This document shows, piece after piece, positions 1 to 11,771 of a DNA stretch of 64,000 bases. How positions within the stretch are numbered: position 1 is the first letter of the stretch; each line of letters opens with the position of its first letter. The notes beneath the pieces are model-generated. The model worked only from the letters and a program-made list of their open reading frames with translations, made no database searches and was not told where the DNA came from. The DNA is from Isoetes taiwanensis (Eukaryota; Streptophyta; Lycopodiopsida; Isoetales; Isoetaceae). A program made the position numbers and the translations under genes. Location of the stretch: contig JAJEKV010000096.1 of assembly GCA_021234155.1 (NCBI GenBank), positions 3,227,678-3,291,677 on the forward strand, read 5' to 3'.

Positions 1-3000
1 GCGATCATGATCATCGCTTAGGACCGTCCAAAAGTGAACAAATAAAGTTTGTGGAAGTCTCCTGTTTCATCTGTGGTGACGAGCTCACACTCTATCTATT
101 TTTGAAAGCATTCTGTCTATAGATAGAGGTAACTGATTATATGTTAAAGACAGGTATAGATATAAAGAACTTCCATTTGTTGTTATATTATAATACAGAG
201 TTATTAACCTCGCACTGTTTAATAGAAAGTCATTCTAATCATATTAACTTCTGTGTATATACCACTATATATTCTCCCTTCACTTTACAAGTGATTTTAT
301 TACAGCCAGGCTTAATGTAATTTTGGATCTAAATTTCGTTTTTCCTATTTTGGTATAAATTTAACAACTCATATATTGCTATTGTGAGTGTTTAGATGCC
401 TCTGACATTTATAGTTACCCTTTTATAGAATTATATATTGTACTGTATATTCCATTTTGACCTATATACATTAATATTAATTACAGACAGACGTTCTTTA
501 TTTATTTCTCATAACCTTGTTATAACATTATCTAAGTCTCGTTATTCCCTTAGGAGTTTGTGTAAGACATACATATTTATCCCCTTCTATTATATTTGAT
601 TATGTATTTAATAACTTGCTCCTTTCGATTATCTTTAATGTTTCCATACTCACACTCTCTATCTTTAGCATATATTACAGTCATATGAGGACAGATGTAT
701 AATCATTTACCAGGCGTCCCGATATTCTTATATTTGATTTACTTATTCATTTTATTGTTATTTTCATAAATTTATCACACATACAGACACTCTTATAGTT
801 ATGGGGCACAGGCACAGCTGACATATACATTCGACGTCATTGGTAACCGCCCCGGTCGCTATCCGGCAGTTAAGTATGGCTATGTAATCGCCCCCAGATC
901 ACGTAAGGCCGCCAGACTATGGTGTCCACGGCGGAAGCATTGAAACCATGCGTGGTCTGCCCTGAGCCTGTTAGATGGTGATGACTGAGGAAGTCCCGGG
1001 CTCCTACTTGAAGTAGAAGTGCTGAATGTTGGGAATAAGGAGTGTTGCGATGTCTCTATTTTGGATGGATACTCGAGAAAAAATTGGTATGACGCCGCTT
1101 TGGTATGTAAGTGAAAATCGGACCTAAAAATTACGAGGATTGATGTATGATGCGGCATCTAGATTGCTATTCAATGTAGAAGGACTAGATATAGCACGAT
1201 ATATCTGATGGAGAAGTGGTTTATGATTATCTACTAGACCATGTTAACGAGGTACTATACTAAGGTGGAAACCGGATTATAAGTACCCAAATCACGAGAG
1301 GGAAAACACTTTAAAAGTGTAGGTTTCACCATGATGGTGCGGCATAGAATGTCGACTTCGACATTGTATAGCTATTGCTACGTGAAGCGAGGTATGATTC
1401 GTGGAACGGTAGAGAATAATGTTGTATGAGGATGTTGATCCATAAATTATGGATTATAAAATTACACATATATTGTGTTTGGTAAAGAGATTGATGTTCC
1501 TGAGGTGTGAAACAAAGACGCAAGATTATAGATCGACTAAGAAAACCACGAGGCACGTGAATACACTTAATAACGCTGGTCAAATGCATGATCCTTATGC
1601 GGGGTGAAAATTAAGGAAATGGCCAGATCCTATGTCTACGGGGTATGTAGACGGATAAGAGACCGGACAATAGTGTGGAACGTAGTTTTCCCACAAGGTG
1701 AAGAGAGCTGAGGTCGAACCGACGAAGGCGTGAATAAGCATTTTGTAGGATCATAAAATGGAAGACGACAATTGTTAGCAAAAGGTGCAACCGTCTGAAA
1801 GCTACAAAGTATGTTGGAGCTCTGGCGAAGCTTATTCTATGAAGAAAAGTTGACGTTGAACTAATGATACATTAGGAAGGCAAGTAATGTACCCACACGA
1901 CAAGTGGGAGACAAGAGGTGCTTGAAAGTTGTTGTAAAACAACGTTTCAAATATAGAGAGTTTGGAAGTAATGAAGATAAGAGTTCTTATACCGAGATGA
2001 AATATGTCCACAAGGAACTTAGGTTGGCATTTGGCCCCCGTGGAAGTTATGGACTGGAGCTTGAGGACGAAAGGCAAAGTAAGGTTAGTGGTATTGAACC
2101 CACAACATGTGTACGCGGTACAAGATAACCAAGTTGGAAAACATAAGTTGGCCACATGCCCAATATAGCTAGATGCCTATGTCAACAAGTTTCATAGGAG
2201 TCTAGACTTAGGGTTGGTGCACACATGTTACTATACACATAATAACAACGTAGTGGTCCTGGATGTAGGAAGGATTTGGTAGTATTATATACTACACTAG
2301 CGAGGATATCAAGGATGTCGATTGTGACATCCAGATGTATGTCATATTGGAAGATAGTAGAATATTCGTACAAGGCGAGGGAAATATTACTTGACAAGGT
2401 TTAAAGAATGAGCGTAATGATATGCTTATATACGAAGATATTGGGTTAGGTATGCTTTACCAGAGATAAGCATTCAAGTTATCCGAATGGTTAGAGTTGA
2501 CTATCTTAGATACGTCGTACTAAGGAAGATGAGAAAAGTTTAAATGAGTGAGAATAGCTAGAGTAAGTCTAGCATATACGGTGATGTTACGTTCAAAAAC
2601 ATCCCGAGGATGGTTGGAACGGTATTGGAATAACCGATAATGAGAGCTTAACTACTCAAAGGTTCTAGATACCAATGTATTAGTTCAACGTTATAAGCTA
2701 AGAGCATTTATTTGGTTTTGGGAATGAAAAGATATATAAGAATATCGCGTCCCCTGATGGAAGATAATAAGGAGTACGATGACTTTGGCGATTATACCTT
2801 TAGGGGTAACCAAGAAGAGGGCAGTATATAGGAATTCCAAGTCCCGATAAAATCAAGACGAGGTGTATTGATCAGAACGGTTAAGATTATATAGACCAGT
2901 AGTCCATATAATCGAAGAGTTACCCTACACGCGGTGAACAATTCTAGGTACAGAAGTAGAAGCTGGAGGATCCGTTTCCTTGCGGCATAGACCCGTTAGA

Positions 3001-3204
3001 GATTATGACTTTGAAACTCTTAAGAGGGTAAGGAATTGGATAATCATATGGCGGTTACCAACGAAGATTGAAACATTGGATTTTCCTATTAGAAGACCAG
3101 GGGGTTTTAGTGCCTCCGCTTCATTATGAGGGAGCCAAAGACGACAACATTCAAAGGGATCAAAAGTTGAGGTTGACATGCTAACTTAAGATAAATAGGT
3201 TAGG

Positions 3205-6200
3205 TGTGACAAAACATGGCGAAACGCAAATTAACTGAAGGAACCTTTAGAAAAGGCCTTGGACTGTGGTAGAAACCTTTGGAACTAGTAGTAACAGTGC
3301 CCAGTATTGCTGGGCATAAGTTTGGTCTGAAAATGTTTTGGCTGCAATTAGAAGAGCTTGCAGTAATAATCCCATTTTTGTAACTTTTATAATAAAAACT
3401 TTGGAAAGCTTTAACAACATTTTAAAAGAAGTCTAGCTGCATGTTATATAGTGTTGTATACGGTTTGAGTGGTGATTGTTCATAGCAAGTCTGAGTGAGA
3501 AAAATGTTAAGCTGAGCATGTTTTGAGGTAAGACTATAGTCAAAGTCTATTTATAGTCAAAGTCTATAACTCTTTGCAAGGCTGGACATAAGATGACACA
3601 TTGTAAATGATGAATTGGAGTCATCATCCTCAGTATACATTAAGATCATATGCTCATGTGGCGAGACACTAATGTTGAAAAATATTATGGGAATATTATG
3701 GGATTGTAAGCTAAACACTAATAATGTCAATATTGTAGCGCTGCTACTATTGTGGTATCACTCTAGCAAAATTTAACATCGTCTTACATTTGGATATTAT
3801 GGTCCAAACTTTTCTACCCTCAAGAAAAGTTGGAAATCGGTTAATGATAGAACCATGTCATTGTTCCATGCCATTGCGGAACTCATGTTTTGTAATAGCA
3901 AATATCTAAATGTTGAAAAGTTCACACTTGACAATATCATGTATTTGAAACATTCTAGGTGATGTGTCTGCAAAGCAATGTACCTTCTATTGCACCAAGC
4001 AACACAATTATAAAATCCACTACCACAAATTCACACATGCAACAATTTCAATTTATTGTAATCTTTGTGCACTCGCAGTTATAAAATCCACTACCATAAA
4101 TTCACACATGCAACAATTTAAATTAATTGTAACCTTGGTGCAACTTGCAACTTGCATTTTCTACTCTATAAAAACATGTACCCTGCAATGTCGGGCATTA
4201 GTTGTACATGTAGGTGGAATACAATATTATAATATAAATAAATTTATGTTGCAAAGCGAAGATTTGAAGGGTATTTTACATGATTGTAATTGAAGATGGA
4301 CGATAGAACATCCATACATAGGATAGGAGAACAAATCTGGCTCTAGAAACATAAAAAAAAAAGTAGGAACATCAAGTTTAAAATTACACTTGCAATATTA
4401 CCATTGGGCAACAGTAGTTGATGATTCCATAATTGTGGGAGAAAGCATTGTATATCATATGTCTATATCAGATTGATTGGATGGTGTGTTAAAGTACTTT
4501 TCATCCAAAAAACCTAAGAATGTCAGGCACAACTCTACCTGCATTTAATAACAATATATATGGTAATGCTAATAGTTTATCACAAATTTGCAAGTAGCGT
4601 TATCACAAATTCGCAGTCCTACTAATGGTGTCGTTGCTGCTGCTTCGCTATAAACTTTTGCTGCTGCTTTGTTGCAATCTTCGCTGCAGCTGCATGCTTG
4701 TTCTGCAAACCAACAAAATACACAATAAATTGGCACAGGTATAGAATGACAAAGGCATAAACCTTGCCATAGGTGAATGCGGAGAACCTCAACACCTGGG
4801 GTACAAAGTATTAGAAATAACTCTTAATTCATTCCCTTTTTATCTCCTGCTCCATCTAGAACTGTAGTAGCATGGAGACATGGTAACATGTGTTCTGCAA
4901 TTAAATTGCAAGTGACTCAAGATTAAAAGCAGCTCCCAAGATTTTAAAAATATATGAATCTTCTCTATTGTTCTTGCTTGACTAAACTCCAGCTTTAATC
5001 CAATACCACCTCGATGACAAAAGTTGACTAACCTGCATTAGCTACAACATGCCGCCCATGTACACAGTTGGACTTTGTGTTGAATTTGTCTCCGTTTCAT
5101 GATGGAGCTCAAAGCCAGATTGCTCCTGAATTTTGAACCCAGCAGCTTCATTGCCAGAATGCCTGTGGATTCTACCACAAATATGCCCTGCCATCAGCCA
5201 TCAGTCTATGAAAAGGTTAGATCTGGCAACAAAGGTAATTGTTTGAAGATTAGCTAAGATAACTGGAAACTTGCTATGAAAAGCTTAGATCTCGCAATAC
5301 AGAAAACTGGCAGCTTGCATGCCATTCATAAAACTATCAAGATGCAATAGTACCTCAGAATACTCTATTTCTGTTTCAAACTGCTTATGATTTGAGTTTA
5401 AATAATAGAGTGAGGCTGGTCGAGGATGTAACTGGCATTTGGGCCTCAATACAAATAATGGGATGTTATACACTCGAAACTAAAATTCCAAATCCGTCTT
5501 GCAGCATGGCAAGTCTTGCAGCATGGCAGTAGTATAGTTAAACAATAAAATTGCCGCTGGCACTGAAGGTGCAACTGAAGCTTGAGCAGGAGCTCTCACA
5601 ATCCCAGAGATCGGCCTTGTCTCCCCAAAATTTTTTATTTAGCTGATCATTTCTAGTATTATTAGGGAAAGACTATTTTTCCTTTCTTTGCTCTATCTGT
5701 CTGGGAAAACTGTATTCCATGAAATCGTTCTTTTCCTTTATCCTTGAAACTTTCTAAAAATCCATGATCTTCGGCTCTATGTCTTCTTAGCCAGCTTATT
5801 TCTTAATTTCGGTGCTACAGAACCCTAAGATACAGTGTTTTTTGTATCTGGTATTTCTGCAGACAAATGTTTATCCCTTTAGCTGATCCGACTTATTTCC
5901 AGCTTGTACGCTTCAAACCTGGCTTTGACTACCAATCTAGCGTTGTGTCCAACTTTGAAACATTCATTTTAAGCTGAAGAATAGACCCTGCTTGCTCTTT
6001 TCCGAGTTTGTATGCTAAAAAATATCCAGCTTACATTTGAACTGCCCTGCTTGCTCGAATCCGGCCTTGATAGCTCTAAATCCGGCATGAAAATCTTCTA
6101 TTCTGTTTGTAAAGGGATGACATTCTTTTACCCTAAAATTCCTGGTCGCAGCCTCGCTTATTAGCAGCTGACCTGATATAAGCTAGACCCGTTAGGTTTA

Positions 6201-6869
6201 AATATCAAGGAAAAAGCTTCTTTGGATAACATCTTAATTACCTTGCAGGTGCACATGGCTTCACCGTTCCTAAGAAACAAATCCATGGCTTCACCTTTCA
6301 CAAAAACAAATCCATGGCTTTACCGTTCCTAAGAAGGAAATCCGAATTGCTTGTGATGAAAACCAAAACTTGAATATCCTTTTGTGTGCAAGTCTTTATA
6401 GCTCTGCAATTGAAATAGCTTTGTGAAGCTCTATGACCGTGGAGCATCTGCCCTGGGGAGGAATCTGACGGCCTCTTCCTAAATCGCTAGAGCCAGAAAG
6501 GGCAGGAAAAGAAAATCGAGAAAAGGCAGAAAAAAATCGTGGGCTATACGAACCGTCCAACTTTTAGGTTAGATCTGGGCCTTTTTTTAGTTAAATCAAA
6601 TCATGGCTGTCGAATTTAAGGCAAATCAAATTCTGGCCGTCGGATTTAGGGCTCGATGCACTACGCACTTACGGTATAACATTATAATATAAGATGGCAT
6701 AATCCCATGGGAAAATTATAGTTTATGTACGGGGTTAAAGTACCATAAGTTTAAATTCATCCCTTTTAGGTCAACCCCTTAGGTTAAGATACTCCATGGT
6801 GGCGTACCTTTATTGGGTGACGTGTCAGCTTATTTATACGTATACCGTATAAATACATGGAACGTCACA
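3205..6869 (-). repeat. Candidate LTR remnant interrupted by a Helitron (copy A)
   Basis: The segment starts with TGTGAC (3205) and ends with GTCACA (6869), the same inverted termini as the LTRs elsewhere in the window. It is followed by TTCTCCTCCTCTTAGAAAAT, the complement of a polypurine tract, and then by sequence related to the 3' internal end of the chromovirus at 21.7-22.0 kb. Without the Helitron it would be only about 258 bp, so the left limit is uncertain. No partner 5' LTR was found. The right end, by analogy with 21699 and 16906, is much firmer than the left. Confidence 0.5.
3288..6694 (-). mobile_element. Non-autonomous Helitron A1
   Basis: In minus orientation the element starts TCTTATATTATAATGTTA (complement of the 6694 end) and finishes with a GCCCAGC-type hairpin (3299-3315), a short spacer and the 3' end at 3288. 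The insertion lies between A and T, as Helitrons require. The terminal CTAG is intact in the sister copy (33350) but has one base changed here (CTAC at the equivalent minus-strand site). There is no Rep/helicase coding. It contains a direct repeat of about 75 bp (roughly 4000-4070 and 4076-4145) and several AT-rich stretches; no captured gene was recognised. Confidence 0.85.
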
Positions 6870-8301
6870 TTCTCCTCCTCTTAGAAAATAATGCTGTCCT
6901 CAGCATTGGGGTTAGTTAAACAAATGACAGTTAATCGAAAACTGCAATAGAAGGAAGTATACATAAAAAGGAAGGTAATTTCTTATTTCCAAAGGTAATA
7001 GCATGAAAGCTTAAAACATAGAAGAGTTTAAGCACCAAGGTGCATTTGACATACTTATCATAAGAAGGTTTAAGGACCGAAGTCCGATATCGAACATCAT
7101 CGTAACAAAAAGGTAACGGCCTGCACATGTGAATACATCAGCATGTACAAGTCCAACATAGAGTTGGCCCCTGCCCATTTGGGATTTCAGCTAAGTTAGA
7201 GCAGAACTCTAGCATTGTGGGATGAGGATATATGTTTGTTATGCACATAGCATGTACACATACGATAAACATGCTGGAGAGGTAATTTAGGTGGTGACAT
7301 TAGGAGAGAAAGACGAGCTCCCTAAGTTACTGATGGAGGGTCTGGAGATACGTTCGAAATGTGCAAAGGACGATCAATCCGTTGCATGCTAGGGTATGAT
7401 GTGGTAGTTGGCACTTGAAGTAAATGTCAACGACCAATAGAATAAAGCTTAAGGTAGTGGGGTTGAGTAGTACAATAGTACAATTCCAGGATAGGTATCA
7501 AATAGGAGTTACATGCTAAAAGTTAAAATGTGTCTTGAATAGACACCTAAAACTAGCTTTCCCACATGATCCATACCTGGACCAGGCAGAGGTGACGCCA
7601 TGGGTTACATGGAGGTATAAGTTAGGATATATATAGGACTCGAACATGGATACAAGTCCATGTTGTCTCAACATAGATAATTGTAGAAAGGCTCACAAAG
7701 TACAAGGCAAGCACCTTGATGACTCCAGGTAATTCACGATTTATACGAAGGCTCACCCGCTCTTAGGCCATGACTATGGCTTAAATGCGGATGTCAAGTC
7801 ATTTGGAATGCCAGAACAGCAGCATGACATCATGACAAAGAAATGTAATGAGTAACATTTCCAGGATGTAGGACAATGTTGGATTATAACCCCCAATAAG
7901 GGGCATATAATAGCGGCTTAGAAGGCACAAGACGGTTAACGGATACGTAAAAGAGTAATTGGATTGGTGACTCTACTGAATATAGATCACAACTAAAGGA
8001 TGATTTGTATAATGATGTAAGCGGGGCGTAAAGGGCCGGGATACCGAAAATCGCCATAGACGTAAAAAACATATTGACGGAAAAAAAAAAGGACCCCGAT
8101 GCATGATATTTAGCAATGATAGATAGAAGGTTATTACCTAGCATGAAGTGTGGTCATTGCTGACTTGCGGCTTGAAAGGCAGCAAGAGCTAAAAAAAAAA
8201 AAACTCCTTAAAGATTAGGTGCATGGCTCAGGGAAGAAGACCTCCATGTCCTAAGACAAGATGGTGAATTGAATTCACCAAGGATATTTTTAATAAATAG
8301 A
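6870..8301 (-). repeat. Degenerate retroelement 3' internal region (copy A)
   Basis: It begins with a polypurine-tract complement and continues with sequence related to the non-coding 3' end of the chromovirus at 21.7-22.0 kb, including the shared phrase GTCCTCAGCATTGGGGTTAG. Compared with copy B (36944-38459) it lacks about 80 bp near 7110. No coding domain is recognisable. Confidence 0.6.
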
Positions 8302-10145
8302 CTAGTAATGGTGCCCAGCGTTGCTGGGCAAATGTTGGGAACATTTGTGGATAGAAACCTATTCAGCTCAGACTCATTAACCAAGTCCAGCATATCTAGG
8401 CTATAAGAGGTTTTTGTGCATTTGATAACCTTCCCTTTGCTCTATCCTGCAAATCCTTTTTTCCTCATTTTCTTACACACTTTCTTTTTTCCCTTTTCTT
8501 ATTTTTCCTGCACATTTACTTTTCTCCTTCTCTCTCTTTTTTTTTTCTTTTCTTTTTTACCCTCTTCTCCCTCCTCTTTTCCTTCCTTTTCTCCTTCTCA
8601 TTTTTCCCTTTCCCTTTCCCTTTTTTGACGGCTTTTTTCCTTCACTTTTCACCTTTCTCCACCCTTCCCATTTTTCTCATGCTCTTTTTTCCCTTTCCTT
8701 TTCCATTCCTTTTGCTTTTCTCTTTTCCCTTCCCTTTTCTCATGCCCTTTTTGCATTCCCTTTTCCCCACCTTTTTTTTTATGTTTTTCTTCCTCTCCTC
8801 ACCCTCTTCTTCTTTATCTCATGTCTTTTTTTTCCCATTTTCTTCTTCCTTTTTTCTCATGCCTTTTTTCCTTTCCTTTCCCCCTTTTCGCCTCCCTTTT
8901 TCTTTTTCCCTTTCCTTCTTTTTTCATCATTTCCCCACCCTTTCCCTTTTTCCCGTGCCCTTTTCCTCTTTCCTTCCCCCCTTCCTTTTCTCTTTCCCTT
9001 TCCCTTTCCTTTTTCCTTTTCCCTTTTTCCCATGTATTTTTCCATTCCCTTTTTTCCACTTTTTTTTACTTGCCTTTTCTTCCGCCTTTCCCTACCCTCT
9101 TCCCCTTTTCCCCGTCCATATTCCCCTTTTTTCTTTTTTTTTTTTTTTCCTTTCCCTATGCTCTTTTTCCCTTTATTTTTACCCTTTCCTCACCCTTTCC
9201 CTCTTCTAGTTTTTTCTGTGCCCTTTTTCCCTTCCTCTTTTCCATTTTCCCTCCTTATTCCTCGTGTTCTTTTTTCTTTCCCCTTTCCCCTTTCGCCTCC
9301 CATTTCCTTTTTCCTTTTCCTTCTTTTTTTCATCCTTTTCTCTTTTTTGCATGCCCTTTTCCTCTTTCCTTTCCACCTTTTTCCATTCCATTTTTTCCAC
9401 CTTTTTCACAAGCCCTTTTTCCTCATTTTCCCACCCTCTTCCCCTTTTCCCTTTTCCCCTTTCCTCTTTTCCTATTCCATGTTTTCTCTTTCTCTTTTTT
9501 GCTTTTTTTTCGATTTTCCCTTTTCCCTTTTTCCATCTCTTTTTCCCTTTCTTTTTTTTTTTTTCCTCACCCCTTTCCTCTTCTCGTGCCACTTTCTCCT
9601 TCCTCTCTCATTTCCCTCTCCCTTTTCCTCATGCCCTTTTCCCTTTTTTGCCTCATTTTTCCTTCTTCCTTCCCTTTCTATTTTCCCATGCCCTTTTTTC
9701 CTTCTCTCCATCATTCTTATCTTCCCCTTTTTCCCTTCCGTCACCGTTTTCGTCTTTACCTTTTTCCCGTTGCCCTATTTTTCTTCGTTTTCCTCTCTTC
9801 CCCTTTTCTTTTCCCTTATTTTGTCCTCATCCTTTCCCCCTTTTCCTTTTCATAGTGTCGTTTTTTCCTTCCTTTTTCTCCATTTCTTTTTTCTTTCCTT
9901 TTTTCGTGCTCTTTTCCCTTTCCTTTTCCCTTTCCGTCTTTCCCTTTTACCCATGCCTTTTTGCCTCTCACTTTGCCCTTTTCTCTGCCATTTTCCCTTT
10001 CCTCTTAAGAGATCAGAGCATGGCCAATCACGGTGGTGGGAAGTTGTGCGATAAATCTCGGCCTTCGAATGCAATCAGACGATCTCAACTATCTAAATTA
10101 GGGTTTGATTGAAGACATGCGCTAAAACTTTATAATATAAGAAGA
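8302..10145 (-). mobile_element. Non-autonomous Helitron A2 with a pyrimidine-tract core
   Basis: The boundaries are fixed by the unoccupied site in copy B: left flank AATAAATAGA joined to TAGATAGGTAG at 38459/38460. Removing 8302-10145 from copy A restores that sequence exactly. In minus orientation it starts TCTTCTTATATTATAAAG and ends with hairpin GCCCAGCAACGCTGGGC (8313-8329), a 7-base spacer and CTAG, inserted between A and T. The interior is almost wholly a pyrimidine tract. Its 5' terminal region (10000-10145) resembles those of the other Helitrons, for example GCTAAAACTTTATAAT. There is no Rep/helicase. Confidence 0.95.
8430..10005 (+). repeat. 1.6-kb polypyrimidine tract (CCCTTTTCC-type)
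   Basis: The plus strand is almost entirely C and T, built from variants of CCCTTTTCC. A recurring landmark, CATGCCCTTTT, appears every several tens of bases, suggesting higher-order tandem growth. Every frame is open here on one strand or the other simply because the sequence lacks the bases for stops; the resulting Phe/Pro/Ser/Leu-rich or Lys/Arg/Glu-rich ORFs are not genes. Confidence 0.95.
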
Positions 10146-11199
10146 TAGATAGGTAGATAGCATTTGTATGAAGACATATGACGGACCCCCAGAGACTTGA
10201 ACACAAGATCTCGTAATAGAGGAGGCCTATCTTGAGGGGTCTTTGGGTGGTACTGTCCTTTGGGATATTCACATAACCCCTTGGAATATGTAAGTTCATT
10301 TGTGGAACTTAATGCCATTTGGGCACTAAAGGAATGATTGGAAATACTTTGCGCCAAACCATATCTGGATACCCTAGAAGGAGGTGAGTAATCAACAATG
10401 GTTGGGTGGCATTGGATTGTACGGGAGAACAGCTCTAAAAGAGGGTAGACTGCTATCACTTTGACAGGCGTGTGGTACAGATAATTAATGACATCCATGT
10501 AGATGGTGAAGTTTGGCACAAAGTGTTGACAATATTGTGGGGGTTCTAACACAAGCACTCACTACGTATTACAGAGGTTGTACCATGGTCTGGGAAAATG
10601 GTCCATAAAAAGAACACGTCCATTGGGAAGAAGTAGTGAGGGGTGGTAGGATTAAAGCTACCCATGGTCTAGAGGGGTGCTGCATGGCAGTCCCTAGTTG
10701 GTTGGGCGAAAAGAAATCCTTTCTCTAGGAAATGAGACGAGTCAAGGTTGACACTAGAGAGAGACAACATTAATTATAAATATGTGTATAAAACATACTT
10801 ATATAACGTCGAATAAGATCTAATATAAAGCATATGAATGTAGTATGGACTGAATCATGGCAAGGGCCGAAGAAACTGTGTTATCAAGGCATCTACCAAA
10901 GGAAAAATAATTAAAGTTATGGATCGAGGAAGCCGATAATCGGACATTATTATCGCCGCCTAAGAATATCCAAGGATATAACACATGCTTTGCTATTCTA
11001 GAGAGTTGCTCATTGCGTTACTTAAATTCGAATTAGTCCCACCAAGTGAGTTGATGTTATCATAACAAGTTGGCGGACTTGCTAGATTACGTCGTGTCAT
11101 TTGGTGGTTTTTATTCCTAGGGGATACTAGCTCTATATATGGTTAACAGTTATCCTATCGACTATCCCATAGCTATAGCAAGAGTGCTTACTCCTGCGG

Positions 11200-11370
11200 G
11201 CTATGGCGAGAGAGCTTGCTCCGGCGGCTATGGCGAGAGAGCTTGCTCCGGCGGCTATGGCGAGAGAGCTTGCTCCGGGCATATGGCGAGAGAGCTTGCT
11301 CCAAAATGGCTATGGCTAGAGAGCTTGCTCCGGCGGCTATGGCGAGAGAGCTTGCTCCGTGGCTATGGCG
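11200..11370 (+). repeat. 27-bp minisatellite, 6 units
   Basis: The unit GGCTATGGCGAGAGAGCTTG plus CTCCGGC repeats six times with small changes. Because 27 is a multiple of 3, the array is open in several frames and one frame reads MARELAPAA repeatedly. The copy B array (39505-39709) has seven units and stays in frame, while this one has frame-shifting changes. It is best treated as a repeat, not a gene. Confidence 0.9.
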
Positions 11371-11467
11371 CCTCCACTTTTGGGTTTACCAAAGGCACCT
11401 CTAATTTAAATAGGAAAATAGATGCACTATAAATATTAGAAAAAGTATTATATCCCTTCAAGAAAAA

Positions 11468-11550
11468 AGTTGGCTTATTGGTAAAGGTGTTGGCTTGGGT
11501 GCAGAAGGTCAGGGGTTCAAGACCCCATAGTGCCTTTTTATATAAAAGTT
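11468..11550 (+). repeat. tRNA-derived SINE head (copy A)
   Basis: A box-like TGGCTTATTGG (11471-11481) and B box-like GGTTCAAGACC (11514-11524) are spaced as in an internal RNA polymerase III promoter. The counterpart lies at 39805-39885. No cloverleaf with a proper acceptor stem was seen, so this is a SINE head rather than a tRNA gene. Confidence 0.6.
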
Positions 11551-11604
11551 GCTATGCAGAGAAATAGAGTACTATATGTGTATAAGAAATATATGAAACA
11601 CATG

Positions 11605-11705
11605 TGTTACATTCAAGAGAGAGCTTGGTGTGGTTGTAGGCACCTAGGCTTGGAGTTGAGAGGTCATGGGTTCAAATCTGGATTGGGGCAAAAAAATATG
11701 AAATT
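11605..11705 (+). repeat. tRNA-derived SINE-like segment
   Basis: B box-like GGTTCAAATCT (11669-11679) is preceded by a weaker A box region (AGCTTGGTGTGGTTGTAGGC). The sister copy is at about 50290-50395. The A box fits poorly, so the assignment is moderate. Confidence 0.5.
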
Positions 11706-11771
11706 TTTTTTTATTGTAACCGTACATGAGGATTTTCAAACTATTGTAACCGTTCCGGCACTATTAATAAA

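Larger units (their letters stand above)
1..11710 (-). mobile_element. Copy A: internal region of a non-coding LTR retroelement, cut by the window edge
   Basis: This stretch matches, in the same orientation, the interior of the LTR element at 15239-52620. 1-3141 pairs with about 16965-20103, 3142-8301 with 33204-38459, 10146-11582 with 38460-39922, and 11583-11710 with 50270-50395. Breaks in the match are explained by later insertions in one copy or the other. No retroviral domain was found in it, so it resembles a large non-autonomous derivative. Its minus orientation is inferred from copy B and from a purine-tract-like junction at 6869/6870. The right end, near 11710, passes into unrelated spacer without an LTR, so the copy is truncated there. 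Its 3' LTR, if present, lies left of the window. The small ORFs in it are unsupported. Confidence 0.8.
10146..11710 (-). repeat. Copy A internal region, continued
   Basis: This continues the retroelement interior after Helitron A2 and is nearly identical to 38460-39922. It includes GATA-like microsatellite sequence at its left edge, a 27-bp minisatellite and two tRNA-like SINE segments, annotated separately. No gene is supported. Confidence 0.75.

Noticed and set aside
2182-2397. 71-codon minus-strand ORF nearly identical at 19143-19358
   Set aside because: Conservation is explained by the A/B repeat; no domain or start context supports it.
8416-10112. Long ORFs on both strands, up to 344 codons
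   Set aside because: Pure polypyrimidine/polypurine sequence cannot make most stop codons; the products are low-complexity Phe/Pro/Ser/Leu or Lys/Arg/Glu/Gly.
11139-11432. MARELAPAA-type repeat protein
   Set aside because: It follows from the 27-bp minisatellite, and its frame is not conserved between copies.
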